From: Ophioderma brevispina
Taxonomy: Eukaryota; Echinodermata; Ophiuroidea; Amphilepidida; Ophiodermatidae
Assembly (NCBI GenBank): GCA_023653785.1
Contig: JAMKCH010005481.1
Location: forward strand, 1 to 64,000
DNA length: 64,000 nucleotides
Reading direction: 5' to 3'
Shown here piece by piece: positions 1 to 12,400 of this stretch. The translations under genes were made by a program, and so were the position numbers. A model generated the notes under the pieces. It saw only the letters and a program-made list of their open reading frames with translations. It made no database searches and was not told the DNA's origin. Every line of letters starts with the position of its first letter. Position 1 is the first letter of the stretch.

Positions 1-1545
1 CGCATGATTCTAATGGGTTTTGGATCTAAACTATCACCCGAAAGTGACACAAATCTCTCCAAAACAAAAGGCTTAAAGTCAGCCCTTACTTTTTCTGTGT
101 CAATTCCCTTTTGTGGAATTTCTTGTTTTTGAACAGAAGAATGAACTTTTGACCTCAAAGTAACTGCACAACCTATTGGTTTTGTCTCACTTTTGGCTCT
201 CTCCATTTGGGATGGATAGCCATGTATCTCCCAACACCGTGACCTTGTATGTCCTGGCTTCTTACAGTGATTGCATGTGAACTGTGATTTGGGTCCCATC
301 TCATGCGTTTGATTATTAGCACCATTACTTTCTTTGCTTCCCTTTTCATGGGAACCTGACTGGGATTTCCCCTCCTGAGTGCTACCATGAGACGCTTTGT
401 TTGAACCCGACTTATTGTTGTACTTGTAACTAGTAAATTCTTGCTAGGCCTACTAGTATGACTTAGTTTGTGAGTCAAAGCATAATCGTCGGCCTTCACG
501 GCTGCTTCACGCAAACTGTCAATTTTGTTTTCATCCAGATGTGTTTTGAAATATGGATGTAGACACTGTTTGAACTCTTCAACTAACATCAACTCCCTAA
601 GTTGACCAAAATTTTGCCCGACTTTCTTTTGAGAGAAGCCACCGATCAAACATTTGTTCCTTTACACGGGCAAATTCAACATGGGTCTGGTCATCCTTTT
701 TCTGACAAGACCTGAATTTTTGTCTATATGCCTCTGGCACCAATTCATATGCTTTGAGCACTGCCTGCTTAACCTCGTCATAATCACTACATCTGTCTAA
801 TGACATGGCCCAATATATTTCTCGGCTTTACCAGTGAACACTGACTTTACAACAAGGTCCAAGACTCCTTGGGCCATTTCAAGCTATTGGCAATTTTCTC
901 AAAGTGTAAGAAGTATTTGTCTACTTCTTGTTCTTGAAATTTTGGAACCAGGCGAATATTTTTCGCCGCATCAAAACCAGTTTTCTTGGAAGAGTCTGAT
1001 GAGCTAGCATGTTGTTTCAATTTTCCTTAGTCTAGTTGAGCTTCAAGCTTTTCTGTTTCATCTCATTTTGCAATTTTGCCTTTTCCAATTCCTTTTCTTT
1101 TCCAATTTGTAATTCCATCTCTTTTTGTTGCATTTCTTTTTGCATTTGCAATTTTATTTTCTTTGTTCTACTCAATTTCCTCCTTTTTTTGTCTTTTTGA
1201 AAAAAGAAAAAAATTTCCCCCTTTGTTTTTGTTCCATCTCTTTCTTTTTTTGTTCCATTTCCATCTTTTCAATTCTATTTTTGTCCAATTCCTTTTGAAT
1301 TTCAAGTTCTTTTAACTTGAATGCATCACTTTTGCCCTGTTCCTTAATTTCTTCTATCCTATCCAAATATGAACTATCCCAAACAAACTTTTCAAACAAA
1401 TTATTCTTGATGACTTGCTTTCTCATAGCATGTTTTGCCTCAAGTCCTAAATGCTTGGCTAGTTCATTAACTCGGGCTTTCTCAGCTCATCAAACTTCTC
1501 CCAAGTTATCTGCCCTATGAACTCTTCTGGATTAAACTACATTGT
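1..1545 (-). pseudogene. gag: Decayed retrotransposon gag with CCHC zinc knuckle
   Basis: Three minus-strand open segments in different frames (about 1426-1172, 806-597 and 649-173) together resemble a Gypsy Gag. The first is a highly charged, Glu/Lys/Gln-rich stretch predicted to be a coiled coil. The second holds a Gag-core-like segment with the motif YDEVKQAVLKAYELVPEAYR. The third continues the core. Near 275-230, in yet another frame, a perfect C-x2-C-x4-H-x4-C zinc knuckle is readable (key residues C, C, H, C within CNHCKKPGHTRSRC); such knuckles bind the element's RNA. Downstream the frame stays open to the window edge, as expected for the Gag-to-protease linker. A start near 1540 would need another frame change. 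Decay is clear: at least three frame changes and in-frame stops. Confidence 0.7.
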
Positions 1546-1730
1546 GATTGTACTCTACAACACAATATACTATTGACTTAATAAATTGAACCAAATTACA
1601 AAGTAGTACATGTAATACACACACAATTTTGTATGCTAAAATGTGCACAATGTTTACAATATTATAACACTATTTAGGTGTGTAAATTCTGAACAATAAG
1701 GCTCAAAAGTTATCTCAATTCAATTCCCAA

Positions 1731-1743
1731 GGACGAGCCCCCA
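1731..1743 (-). other. Primer-binding site, tRNA-Pro type
   Basis: The minus strand reads TGGGGGCTCGTCC immediately inside the putative LTR end. This is the 13-base start of the classic site complementary to the 3' end of tRNA-Pro. After those 13 bases the match ends. It lies 4 bases from the LTR terminus, the usual spacing. Confidence 0.7.
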
Positions 1744-1747
1744 ATTC

Positions 1748-2923
1748 TGTTATGACGTCTAGTGGACGTCTAAGGTCAGAAATATCTTTCAAACACAAAT
1801 AAATGAGCCTTGTGCACAAGTGATCTAAATTTTATATAATACAACAGATTTTAATGATTTCTAATTGGTTCAAGAATTTGGTATGTCCAAAACAACATTA
1901 CATAGATCAAAATTACACAATTACACACAATTAGTTTATTCTTAATAAAAGAATGTCCACTGATGTCCACATGTAGCGTTGCAGTTCAACGATATGTCCT
2001 CACAGCGAAGACTCCAAAATGACAGCATGCAAAGTCACACATATAAAAATCCTCAGGTAATATATTCCAAGGGAATATTCTCAGTCCTGAAGGTAATCTT
2101 GTCCAGCAGTTCAAGACGACGGGGTTTTCCCTCGACGACACTAATGTTCTGCAATACAGTCCAGGTATTCTACCACCATCAGTCTGTCGCTAATGTCCTC
2201 ATTTAGGACCACAAACTGGAATCTCCTTTTGATTCCAAAACTGAAGCTCTTCTGGCTTAAAAGACGACAGCAGACAATCTAGCTATCAAGCTCCGGCGGC
2301 ATCCAAAGTATTAAATCCTGGCACTATGTGGGTTTAAACTAGCTATAACTATACTGTATAGCTCCAGAGCTCTGGTATAGCTCTTGATTTCAACTACTGG
2401 CCTCAGTCCTTCAGTCACAAGTACTATTACCTTCATACAGCTACATTCCCCTTACTAAAATAATCATTACATCATCATCATGCATAAACATAACCTTACA
2501 CTAGCTGACCAATTAAAATTCACATAAATTACATCACTTCATATATAGCTTAATGGGGGAATCCCCTGATCATGCAACATGTTTTGATCTTAAAGCATAA
2601 ACAAGTTGACTCAGTTTCTAAGTTTACATCTTGGGAAATTCCCAATCACCTGTCTAGTTGTCAACAACAGGTGCATCTCTCTCAACACATCACTAGGGGA
2701 AGCCCCTTTCTCTTTTTAATAGTAAACAAGTACTTTTCCCGTGAGAAATTTTTCTCAAATAAAATTAAGAAAATAATATTTTGATCAAAATTTTGAGGGT
2801 AATATAACATAAGCTAATAGGTATTTGGGTATTTTTTTGAAGGACTGCCCCGTGTAGCCTCTCTTTGTAGTCTTATGAGGATAACGGCATAGCTTATGCG
2901 TTCAGCTTACAAGCTCCATAACA
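1748..2923 (-). repeat. Putative 5' LTR of the Gypsy-type element
   Basis: The segment begins TGTTATG on the plus strand and ends CATAACA, giving 7-bp perfect terminal inverted repeats with the canonical TG...CA ends. The inner end abuts the primer-binding site, which fixes it well. The outer end at 2923 is inferred only from the inverted terminal heptamer, because the partner LTR is outside the window. Length is about 1.18 kb. There is no coding potential inside. Confidence 0.55.
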
Positions 2924-3500
2924 AAGAGTAGCTCAAAAACATTTTTGCCGTTTCTTTATTTAAGTAATAAATGTTCTTGAAAATGGAGGCATGCTCTAAT
3001 ATGGGTGTGTCACAAAAGTGGCAAGTATGAATTTTAATACACCCCTCAGCCCAAAATATTGAGACAACCCTACATAAAACAATCTATCTAACCTTTAAAC
3101 AAAATAAATTCAAGCCGATCACCCCCTGTACATAACCCCTAAAGATTTTACCACTAAAAAAGTTAAACACCTGCTGAAAGAGACTGTGTTTGTTAACTAG
3201 CTTGTGCTTTTCACTTGAGTAGGAGCAATACCCAGTGTATTAACAGTAAGTGTGGTGTAAAAGTGTAAAAGCATTTAGGCTCCCCATTTTTGCAGCATCT
3301 ACTTTGCTCGAATATTATTGGAATGAAAGCTACAAGTTATTGACAAAACCGAATTTTAAAAAACTCTCCTTGGAAGAAATCTAATCTGTTATTACTACTT
3401 TGCCTTACTATACAAAAGCGTGTAAATGACAGCTGGTCTGTCCTTATCTCATTATTCAGAGTTTACTGATTATGATTGTGTGCACCTAGTGTATTGGCAT
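2924..3500. other. Non-coding stretch, nothing recognised
   Basis: AT-rich sequence between the LTR and the next inverted-repeat element. No open frame, splice-site pair or repeat match to the rest of the window was seen. Confidence 0.4.
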
Positions 3501-4171
3501 TGTATACTGGTCAAAATAAGTCCCCCATGACAAAGGTACACTTTTTTCTAGAAATGTTAGGAGGCTCTTTACCTGTTACAAAATGTAAAATGTACACTGG
3601 AATGCTATACATTTAATGTGGAAACAAAAAAAAAAAATCACACACAAAAGTTAACCTTCTCCCTGAAATGTCATTTATTAACTTTTGATGATAAATTAAA
3701 AATGACACTTTCGTGTATTGGGATTTTACAGTAGAGAAAATCCCGGAGAAGTACTGACATGTCTAGTACAACATAAATATCCCAGACACTTGTTTTTTGT
3801 GCCAATGGATAGTCTATCAATCATCATCTTATTTCCATTGCTACCAAAATAAGTACCAAACATGCCTTGAATGACGTCAGAATGACGTTATAAAATTTCA
3901 CGAATGTCAGCAAAACCTTTCGAATTTCCCTAAATACACAGGGTAGAATGTTTCCCCTAGTCCTGCACGATAGTGTCACTTAATAATTCGCCATCAAAAT
4001 TTAATAAATGGCGTCATTTCAGGGAGAAGATTAACTGTGTGCGATTTTTTTTTTGCGCCTAAATGTGTAAGATGGCAATGTGTACATTTTACATTTTGTC
4101 ACATCTTAAAGAGCCTAACTTTCCAGAAAAATGTACCTTTGGCGGGGGGGGGACTTATTAATGTTGACGCC
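3501..4171. mobile_element. Inverted-repeat element, family A copy 1
   Basis: The ends are inverted repeats of about 90 bases: the left end carries ATAAGTCCCCC and then GGCTCTTT...TGTAAAATGTACA, and the right end carries the same in reverse complement (TGTACATTTTACA...AAAGAGCC...GGGGGACTTAT). The outermost bases are TATAC / GTATA. A second copy lies at 34610-35602 and a fragment at about 56925-57050. No protein is encoded, so this is a non-autonomous DNA element (MITE-like). The inner part contains TGACGT motifs also seen in the other copies. Confidence 0.8.
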
Positions 4172-7050
4172 GTATATTTCTAAGAGGCCAAGTAGTATCA
4201 TACTGTAGTTGAAACACGGTCACGGCCGTGCAGATGCCACTATGCAGGGCATTAATTCATGGTTGATCAAATATTTTAATTTAAAAAGAATTAATTTTTT
4301 ATTTAAAAACGAATTTCATTTCAAAACAAGATGTTCTCTGATTTTGCTATTTAATCAGTCAATATTTTAGTTGTATAGCTATTTTTCTCTGTCTAACCAG
4401 ATCCATTAAGACAGCAAAGCTACATATGGAAATCAGTTAGTTCTAGCTTTAATACCACTCGGACTTCATATATGCCGCTCTTTTGCTAAATTCTGAAAAT
4501 GGATGCCCGATTTGTGATTATCCCAATTTTTAAAGAAACATCCACAAAAGCTAAAAGTCCCAATAATGTGAAATTCTATTCCTTTGCTGCCCATTTATGA
4601 AAATGCAGCACTGCGATTGATCAGTTCACCACACTGCCCCTTATTCTGCAATATGGGTCGCCAAAGCATTTTCTTATTAAATCAAGCTGGTTTCCGGTAT
4701 AAGAAATAGAATAAAGTGTTGGGCAGTTTCATTTATTGGCTCATAATGTATCCGGGGTGCGGGGGGGGGCCCGGAAACTTTCCAATAATGGGCTTGGCTG
4801 CGCCTACACCCATTATTTAGAGTTTTTTCCGACCCCTGGACACATTATTCGCCCATAAGAGACTGCAAAGACGACCAAATTTTATTTTCTTACCGGTCAA
4901 TCGTGCTTCCGCGGAACAGGAAAAACGGCCCGGCAACTTTGTCATCTCTCCCGCCTTTGTTTCCTGCTTAAGGTATTTAGACGCTTCCGTTGTGGTGTGA
5001 GAGCGACCCCTTGCTCCCTATAAGATAGTGTAGTGGGGACTGGAAAGGGTCGGGGGGGTTTAATGCTTGGGGCGCTTTCCCAGTCTCAGTATCTCTCCGT
5101 CCTGTCCGGGGCGTTCCCCACGCTGCACTGAAACCTATGTGATAGCATGTGATACTTGCTAATGCTTATTTGCTAATGGCACTTTAGTTCATTTATTCAC
5201 ATTGCAAATCTTCCGAGTTTTTGGAACCTTATTGTAAACTTTCAGAGGGTATGAACAGGTGTTAGAATAGCCGATTTCAGTAAAAACTCCATGTTTTTCC
5301 CTTGTTTTTTAGGATTTCTCCATATTTATGAAAACTGGGGTTTTATTTTAATTTTTTTTTAATTATCATATAATTATCACCCCCCCCCCCACTCTAAGCT
5401 TTGCTTTTTCCAGAGAGCATGCCCCTGAAGTTTCTCAGAATTTTCTCATATTTTTTCTTGTACAATTGTATTTTGGTATAAACCTCACCTTGCATACATG
5501 ATAAAATATTGTAAAAACACTCACAACTCAAAAGGGATGGTGAAATATAACAAAGATGACTATAGAGGGCCTCCTTCGCTCTCCTATCCGGCGATGTGCT
5601 TTAAAATAAGCATTTACTTTAGCAATGTTGCCCACTTTTTATTACATAGAGGTTTTGCATTTGAACTCTGGAGTTACATATGAGGTGTTTTTTTCCGCCC
5701 AGCGCATATGGTGAAAACAAGAAAAGAGACACGGATGAAATAAACCAAACAAACAATGAACTATTTCCCCGAAAAATGATGCAAACCTTCTTTGTCCACG
5801 CTATAGCATTAGCAGGGGAGACCATTGATGCAAATAATCCCCAACATAAAAATGTTTAAGACCTTCCTGGCCAATAATACTTATCTCAATTCCAAGGTCC
5901 AATGCTGGTTTTAGAGTATATTGTTCAGTTATATATATACGCACTGCAGCTTATTTACGGCTGATTCCCTGTTCTTTGACCACCATATCGTCTCTCCTTG
6001 TATACCTTTTTAGAGTCTTGCATGCTCAAGAATTTTTTTCCCTTTTTTTCTCTGTTCCTCTTGATTGCCATTTTACTGGGAACCCTACTTTGAGGGAAAA
6101 CGTTTACCCATTCACGATGAACAATGGTCTTTTAACCCAAGAGCAGTTCAGTAGAATATACATTGTCAGAGTCCGCCAATACCATATTGAAAAGTGCGCT
6201 TTAAAACCAAATCATATTTGCAATATTATGGGAGACGGGTTGAGGGGATTTGGGTCACCTTCATTCTGAAGAACAACCGGTAAGTGCATGTTTCGGGTGC
6301 TTTTAGGCAATACATGTGAAACAAATTAATAAATCTGAGGACTTAGTGTGCTCAAATCCATAAGATATTACAATGTCCGTGTATTCTCTGCTTATTGCTA
6401 AGTCGTGGACAAATGTTAGGTTTGTCATCATTTTTTAGGGAAATAGTCAAAAAATCTGAAAAATATTTTTTTCAACCTTTTTCTTTTTTGTTTTCACGCA
6501 TACTTTCAAAGAGTACAACATATTTTCCATAATCTAAATCTAAAACAGGATCATAATTGATTAAGTAAGCAAACATGGCCGTTTCTGGAGGTAACGTTCT
6601 TTCTGAGACAACCCTGTAGTGACATGATTCTCTTCTACTTTATCTTAAAGCCAGAACTTAATGAAGACAATTGTCCACACATTTACGTAAACTGTTTTGG
6701 GTCGTATGCAGTTTCTTCTTTATGAAGTAAATCCCTTTTTTAAAATATAATTCTGTTTCAATGGTGAATAACTAATGCTTAACTATTATATCACCGTTTT
6801 CACTCTACTTAACCAGAAAGTGGCACAACTCGATTTTTGTGTTCCGCCCCCAGTAAAAAACAAACACTGCAATTATACTCCTCGATGGAAACAAGCAAAT
6901 GAGATAAAACACAAACTTATCGGACACCCGGTTTTCGTTCTCTTTAAGTGATAACCCAACGACTTACTTATGTTAATATAATCCCATAATCCATACCGCG
7001 GCTTTAAATCACTCAACTATGGAGGAACCCCTCCTAGAATGTTTCCACAA
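4172..7050. other. Non-coding stretch, nothing recognised
   Basis: No exon or repeat could be supported. A slightly GC-richer patch with G-runs lies at about 4750-5130 and a C-run at about 5380. The short open frames here have no recognisable protein character. Confidence 0.4.
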
Positions 7051-7059
7051 ATCTCTTAT

Positions 7060-9400
7060 CTCTAGCCATTCTTGTCCAAATGGGACGCAAGTTTTTTGTC
7101 ATTTCATAAATAACAACCCTCCTCTTGTTTTTTTGGACGTCCTGCTGGGCTTTCTGGTCCTTCTCTGGGGGTCCACTATGTCACTTCTGATGGTCCACCT
7201 GTTGTCCTGCAGTCTTGCAACGTGGCCTGCCCATCTATTTTTGGCACTCCTAAGGCTTCGATGTATCAGTAACTCCTGTCTGTAATCGGAATCCAGCAGT
7301 TTCTCTTTTATCTTGAAGTCTGATGCCACGCATGATTCGCTCCATCTTCCACTGTGCAACTGCAAGCATCCATCGTGGTGGTATTCAAAGCCCACGTTTT
7401 ACTGCCGTATGTCATGAACAGGAGAATGTACTCGTTTAAAACACCTTTCTCTTTACTCCACTTTTTGCAAATGCAGCCCCAGCCTAGTCCAATTCTACTT
7501 CTGATCTCAGGCAGTAAATCATCATCACGCATCACTGTCTTCCCGTCTACAGTTATCATCGATTTCCTAGTTTGTCATTAATCATCACTTGGTTTTCTCC
7601 CCAACATGCCATGCTGAAGTCCTACAGTTTGCTGGTGCTGTGAATGTCACTTAGCTAGCTTTTCCAATTCCTTCTGGTGACGTGGTACTCAGGATAAGAT
7701 CGTCGGCAAAGATCGGGTGAGAGAGATTTTCATTTTCACCATCACTGTTTAGTCCTCTCTCTTCCTTCCCAGTTACTCTCCTTTATGATGGCATTTGGAA
7801 GACAGAGATAAGAGTTTGGGCGAAATGTTGTCTCCCTGTCCTTGGCTCCCCTCTCTAGCTTATCTTGTCCACTCTCCCCTTGATGGATCTTTTAAAGGTG
7901 GAAGCGGCACCACTGTAAAGGTCACGTTAGAGATCGATGTAGGCTGGGTCAACTCCCTTGGTTTCAAGTTGCTGTGAAGTAGTGGTTTGAATTTCAACAG
8001 AGTCAACGCCTTCCTCAAGTCCAACAAGGCAACGCTGAAGCGGGACTTGATACTCATTGGCTTTCTCTTGTCGCTGGCTCCCAACACGTATGTATTCAGT
8101 GGTAGAAAATCCTGGCTAAAACCACTTAAAAGGCTCTTGGTTTGTGTTGTTCAGAAGTGATTCAGCATTCCTTTTCAGCAGGACCTGTGAGAATACTTTG
8201 TACATTACAGGCAGAAGGCTTTTGCCTGTAGTTATTTGAAAAAAAAATGTCAGATTATCTCCCTTTCATTTGGGAACAACTACAGATGCGTTTCTCCAGT
8301 TGCTGGGGACTCTCTGCCCTCTGTTAAGGCTCCTGTTGAACATCTTTGTAAGTACCGGCCTCTCTCATCTTTTAGTTCTTTACTGCAATCTCTTACTTCC
8401 GCGGCATGATGAAAGGGGGTGGTGTTACCACCTTTTTTTGGTACATGACCAGCAAAGGGTGTTTTCTTGTGGTTGCCTGGTTTCTGTAGAGGTCGGTGTA
8501 GAACTATTACATCTTTTTGACCATCTATCGAGATTTCAGTTAGGTGCCATTTTTTCCTCCCTCCTTCAGGGCTATGACACTGTTCCCGTCTTGTGCTGAG
8601 TTAAGTCAATTTTTTTTTGTTTTTGTTTTTAAACTTTCAGCTGTTTCTTGCTCTTGGTAATGATGTAATTTCCTCTTTCAATACTCCGCCTGATGACTTG
8701 CAAGTCTTCAGTGTATTCTACACGTTGGAAATTCTCCATTTCACTCATCTTCATTTCTGTCGGTCTTTTCTTCTCTCAGGTTGTTTTGTTTCCATAGAAA
8801 GCTTTTAGGTCTTGATGGCTTATCTCTTCCAGCATTTCTACGGCAATCTCCATAATTGGCAGAAGTGAGGTATCGCACCTGTGTGTCGAGATATTTGCAT
8901 GAATCCAACTGCAAGCCTCAAACTGTTGGCCATTAGTTAAATTCCCACAGCCTTAGCTGTGAGTTGCGTCTGCAAGAAAAGGAAGTTTGGTTTCTTCGTT
9001 TGCTTGCTGCTTCATACATCTTTCTCTCTAGTTTTGGTGTTGATCGTAACGGATGCTCGAAGCATGCGTGGTCACTGCCTGTTTTGAACTTATTAATGAC
9101 TATACAATCTGAGAAAGTGTGAGGCTTTATCAGTAAGGAGGTAAATCGAGTTTCGTTCTCTTCTTGACTTCGTTGGGGAATCCATGTCCACCGCCTGTTG
9201 GGCGATTTCTTCTGAAAGTCTTCATGATTTTCAATCGACGTCTTTCAGCAAAGTTAATTAGAGTGTCTCCTCTGCGTGTTCCCACTTCCAAGCCCAAAGT
9301 GTACCTTGCATGACTCTCCTTGATTACCCACTCCAACCTTTGTGTTGAATCGCCATTATGATATGGTATGGTTCTTGCTACTACTGCTGACTAGCTTGTC
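7060..9400 (-). mobile_element. RTE-like LINE (endonuclease-reverse transcriptase), decayed
   Basis: Minus-strand fragments follow the order of an RTE-like LINE protein. At about 9336-9180 is an endonuclease-like segment with the pattern LGLEVGTRRGDTLINFAERR followed by a hydrophilic stretch. At about 8230-7860 are reverse-transcriptase remains: an NYR-like block, then LDLRKALTLLKF where LDFxKAFD is normal. At about 7480-7400 is TYGSKTWALNTTTMD, matching the conserved YGSETW block, and at about 7250-7150 is NRWAGHVARLQDNRWT, the usual 3'-terminal block. The pieces lie in different frames with stops between them, so this is an old inactive copy. The FADD catalytic box could not be found. Confidence 0.8.
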
Positions 9401-12400
9401 TATTTCCCTCATACACAGCATCTACTTCCTCATCAGCGCTGGTGGTTGTTGGTAAGCTACAGTTGGGCTATATTTCGATGACTACTTGTGTTGATCTGGA
9501 CAGTTAGCTGAGCCCACTCTTGCTGAAATTGCCTTTGAAACAAAAAAAACAAAAAAAAAAAACAAAAAAAAAAAAAAAATTGACAATTTGCTGCTTTATT
9601 CTTGTGTATTCTGAACCCCCCACTCCTTTGTGACAGTTGTTGCTTCCTTGAAGTAGGGATTGTGACCACTTCTGTTAATAATACGTAGAAACAATCTGTT
9701 TTGATTGTACCCATTTTTTGAGACACTGTACACTCAGTTTCCATATGTCTCGTCATTTATTACTCTAACGCGTTCTAATTATCTTTTGTATTTTTCTTCT
9801 CAAAATTGATATATCTTTGTTTTTCATTTCACCTAAAACTGGGCCGTACACCAAAACCATTCATTTACACGCGTTTTAATGCGTTTATTTAAACCCTTAA
9901 GTAGATTCTGTTTATTGGCAATGATTACGGTCAAAATTTCAATCAATAAACGATTATTGAATTATTAATTTCAACATACTGTGCGCAATTTGTTCCGTTC
10001 GGGTGGGGCATGTTTTTTTGTTCTCCATACCTTTCGTTCTATTGCACACTTTATGCGTATTCCACAATTGCGCGCTACCATGCATGCAATATATGGAACT
10101 TCGCTTCGCCGTGGCTATTGCTATTTAGGCCTAAAAATATGTTATTTGTTGCCCTTTTGGCCTGAAAAATCGGAGTGGGTCTGTCGGTCGATGTTTTTTT
10201 TTTCTAATACAAGACCTGATGAAATCAATGCATCCAATTTTTTTTGTTATCTAAAAACAAGTATTTAATTTTACTTTCAAAATGACACTTGATTCACCAC
10301 GACCAACATTCTTCCAAGGGCGATTTTGGTATGCAGCCCCCAATACCTTGTTCTAACTGTAGCATTGATACTTTGTACCTAGTAAATTTCTGGTATCTAA
10401 CTATCAAATGTCCGCATCCAAATTGAACAAATGCGACAGGGAATAAAACTTGAGCACCGTATTTGGCTGTGAAACGCACAGCGTATAGCTGTCGGGTGCC
10501 ATCTTTAAATCACAACGCAAATTTGCCGTATTGTCCACGTATTTCATGGACGATATTAACAATTAATATCTAAAGTGTCAAAATATTTTATGAAACAACC
10601 CTTACACCAGAAGTTGCCATTTAACCCATCCCTTTTTTTGTCCGAGTCTGCCCATACCATGTACAAACACAACACCCCTATCGATCGTGGTCGAATGCAG
10701 CTACTCTACCTCTCCCAGAACAGCACATTTCTTGTATTAGTACTCACTCACTCACTCACACACGTGAGGATCTTGTACTACAACGACTGGCAATGAGAAC
10801 GAAGGCAGATTATGGGTGAGACAATATGTTTGAAGACGATATAAAACTATGACTTAGTCATAGACAAGCTCCACATTATATAAAATGATAAATGCAATTG
10901 GGCTGCAACGTGCTTGTTACGAAATAATGTTAATTCTCAACTTTATGAAGTAAAACTATGTTTTCAATACAAAATTCAATTTTTTGGGTTAAGAAACTCT
11001 TTGTGTGCCGTCAAAATAATGATTATGGTTAGCCCTAATCCATGCTGTCTAATTTGGACAATACGAAGATTTTGTTGATCATAGCATTCCTAATTTGATC
11101 TTTTAAACTGTGTGTTTAAAAATGCATGTATTAGCTTTTATTACCAATGGAAACATTCATATTGTTATATATTTGCCGTAGCGGTCGTAAAAAAAGGGAA
11201 AATGGTGGTTTGACTTAGAGCTTCATATTGGTGGTTATGGGCGCAAACCGTACGTGCCGTTATTTTGTAGTGGAAATTCGCCGAATTTATTCAAAGCTTC
11301 GGGTTGGTACATTTTACTGCACCCACTTTGCCTGCTCCCAGTTTGAATTCAGCAGCCTTTACGAATAAAGTACACGTGGATGCTGTACCAATGCGTCCTG
11401 CAGGTTACTTGATTTCTGGGGTTAGATCTTTAAAAAATTGACTCTACCTTTATAACTTTTCAGGGCCAATGTAGCTAACAGTCCCATCTTACCTTACAAC
11501 AAAGAATGTGCTTTGTTCAAAACTTATGGCGCCTGTCACCAAGTGTTGGGTTTTTTGGGGGACAACAACGCTACAACATGCCCTCTGGCTTGTTTTTCTA
11601 ACTACAACTGGTGATCACCAATTTTCTTTTCTAATCAACTTTAGGAAAAGAACTTGGCACCGTTTATCTCATCAATTGGTGGACGTGATGGAAAATATGA
11701 TAATGATGATTATCGTCATCATCATATGACGATCAATCGTGATCATGATGATGATCATCATAATGTCTTTTCCATGATCCTGATCATGATGCTCACCAAA
11801 AATTAGACGTTATTTGTCAATTTTAAAATACAAAATCTGGAGACTTTTCATCCCTTCTCCACCTCTCCTCCTTCTTTATTGTATAGCTTGTTTCTCCTCT
11901 CACGATGTTCTAAACTACTATGATTTAAAAACCTAACCGTTGTTCCACAGATATCATGGGGAATAAATCCATGCTTATATTTTGGCGGGAATCTTCATAA
12001 GGATAACTGGAATCGGCACATTTAAGTATGGTCGTGTTCTTACAACCCAATTCAGAAGATTACCAAGCGTCTACTATCGCCTTGGGAGCATGGATAGGAC
12101 TGTATTAATGGCTGGGGATATTGTGGTACGCTGTTTTATCTGACTTCTACTTTCCTCTTACCATTACCCCCTCATTACTTTTTTAAACTTCTTATTCTCA
12201 GGTCTAGGTCTTCTCAGTTGAAGTTTGAAGTTCTTTTCTCAGTCTTGCAATCCCTATATCATTAATATTCAATATTCCATCCACCAATCTACCCGTCCAC
12301 CCTTTTAATTCTATGTAATCCTATCTCAATTGATAAACCCATCTATCATAGAATCCTCTACGAGTTCATTGTATCGCTTTTGTAATATTATGCAAATTCT

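Larger units (their letters stand above)
1..2923 (-). mobile_element. Ty3/Gypsy-type LTR retrotransposon, 5' portion
   Basis: Reading on the minus strand, the order is LTR (2923-1748), a primer-binding site directly inside it (1743-1731), an untranslated leader, then gag remains running off the window edge at position 1. This is the order expected for the 5' end of an LTR retrotransposon. The pol region (protease, reverse transcriptase, integrase) and the second LTR would lie to the left of this window. The gag frame is broken several times, so this copy cannot make a normal Gag. Assignment to Ty3/Gypsy rather than Bel/Pao or Copia rests on the Gag layout (charged coiled region, Gag core, single CCHC knuckle) and the tRNA-Pro-like primer site, and is an inference. 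Confidence 0.75.

Noticed and set aside
1076..1315. Plus-strand Phe/Leu-rich frame that looks like a membrane protein
   Set aside because: It is the shadow of the Glu/Lys-rich gag coiled region on the other strand.
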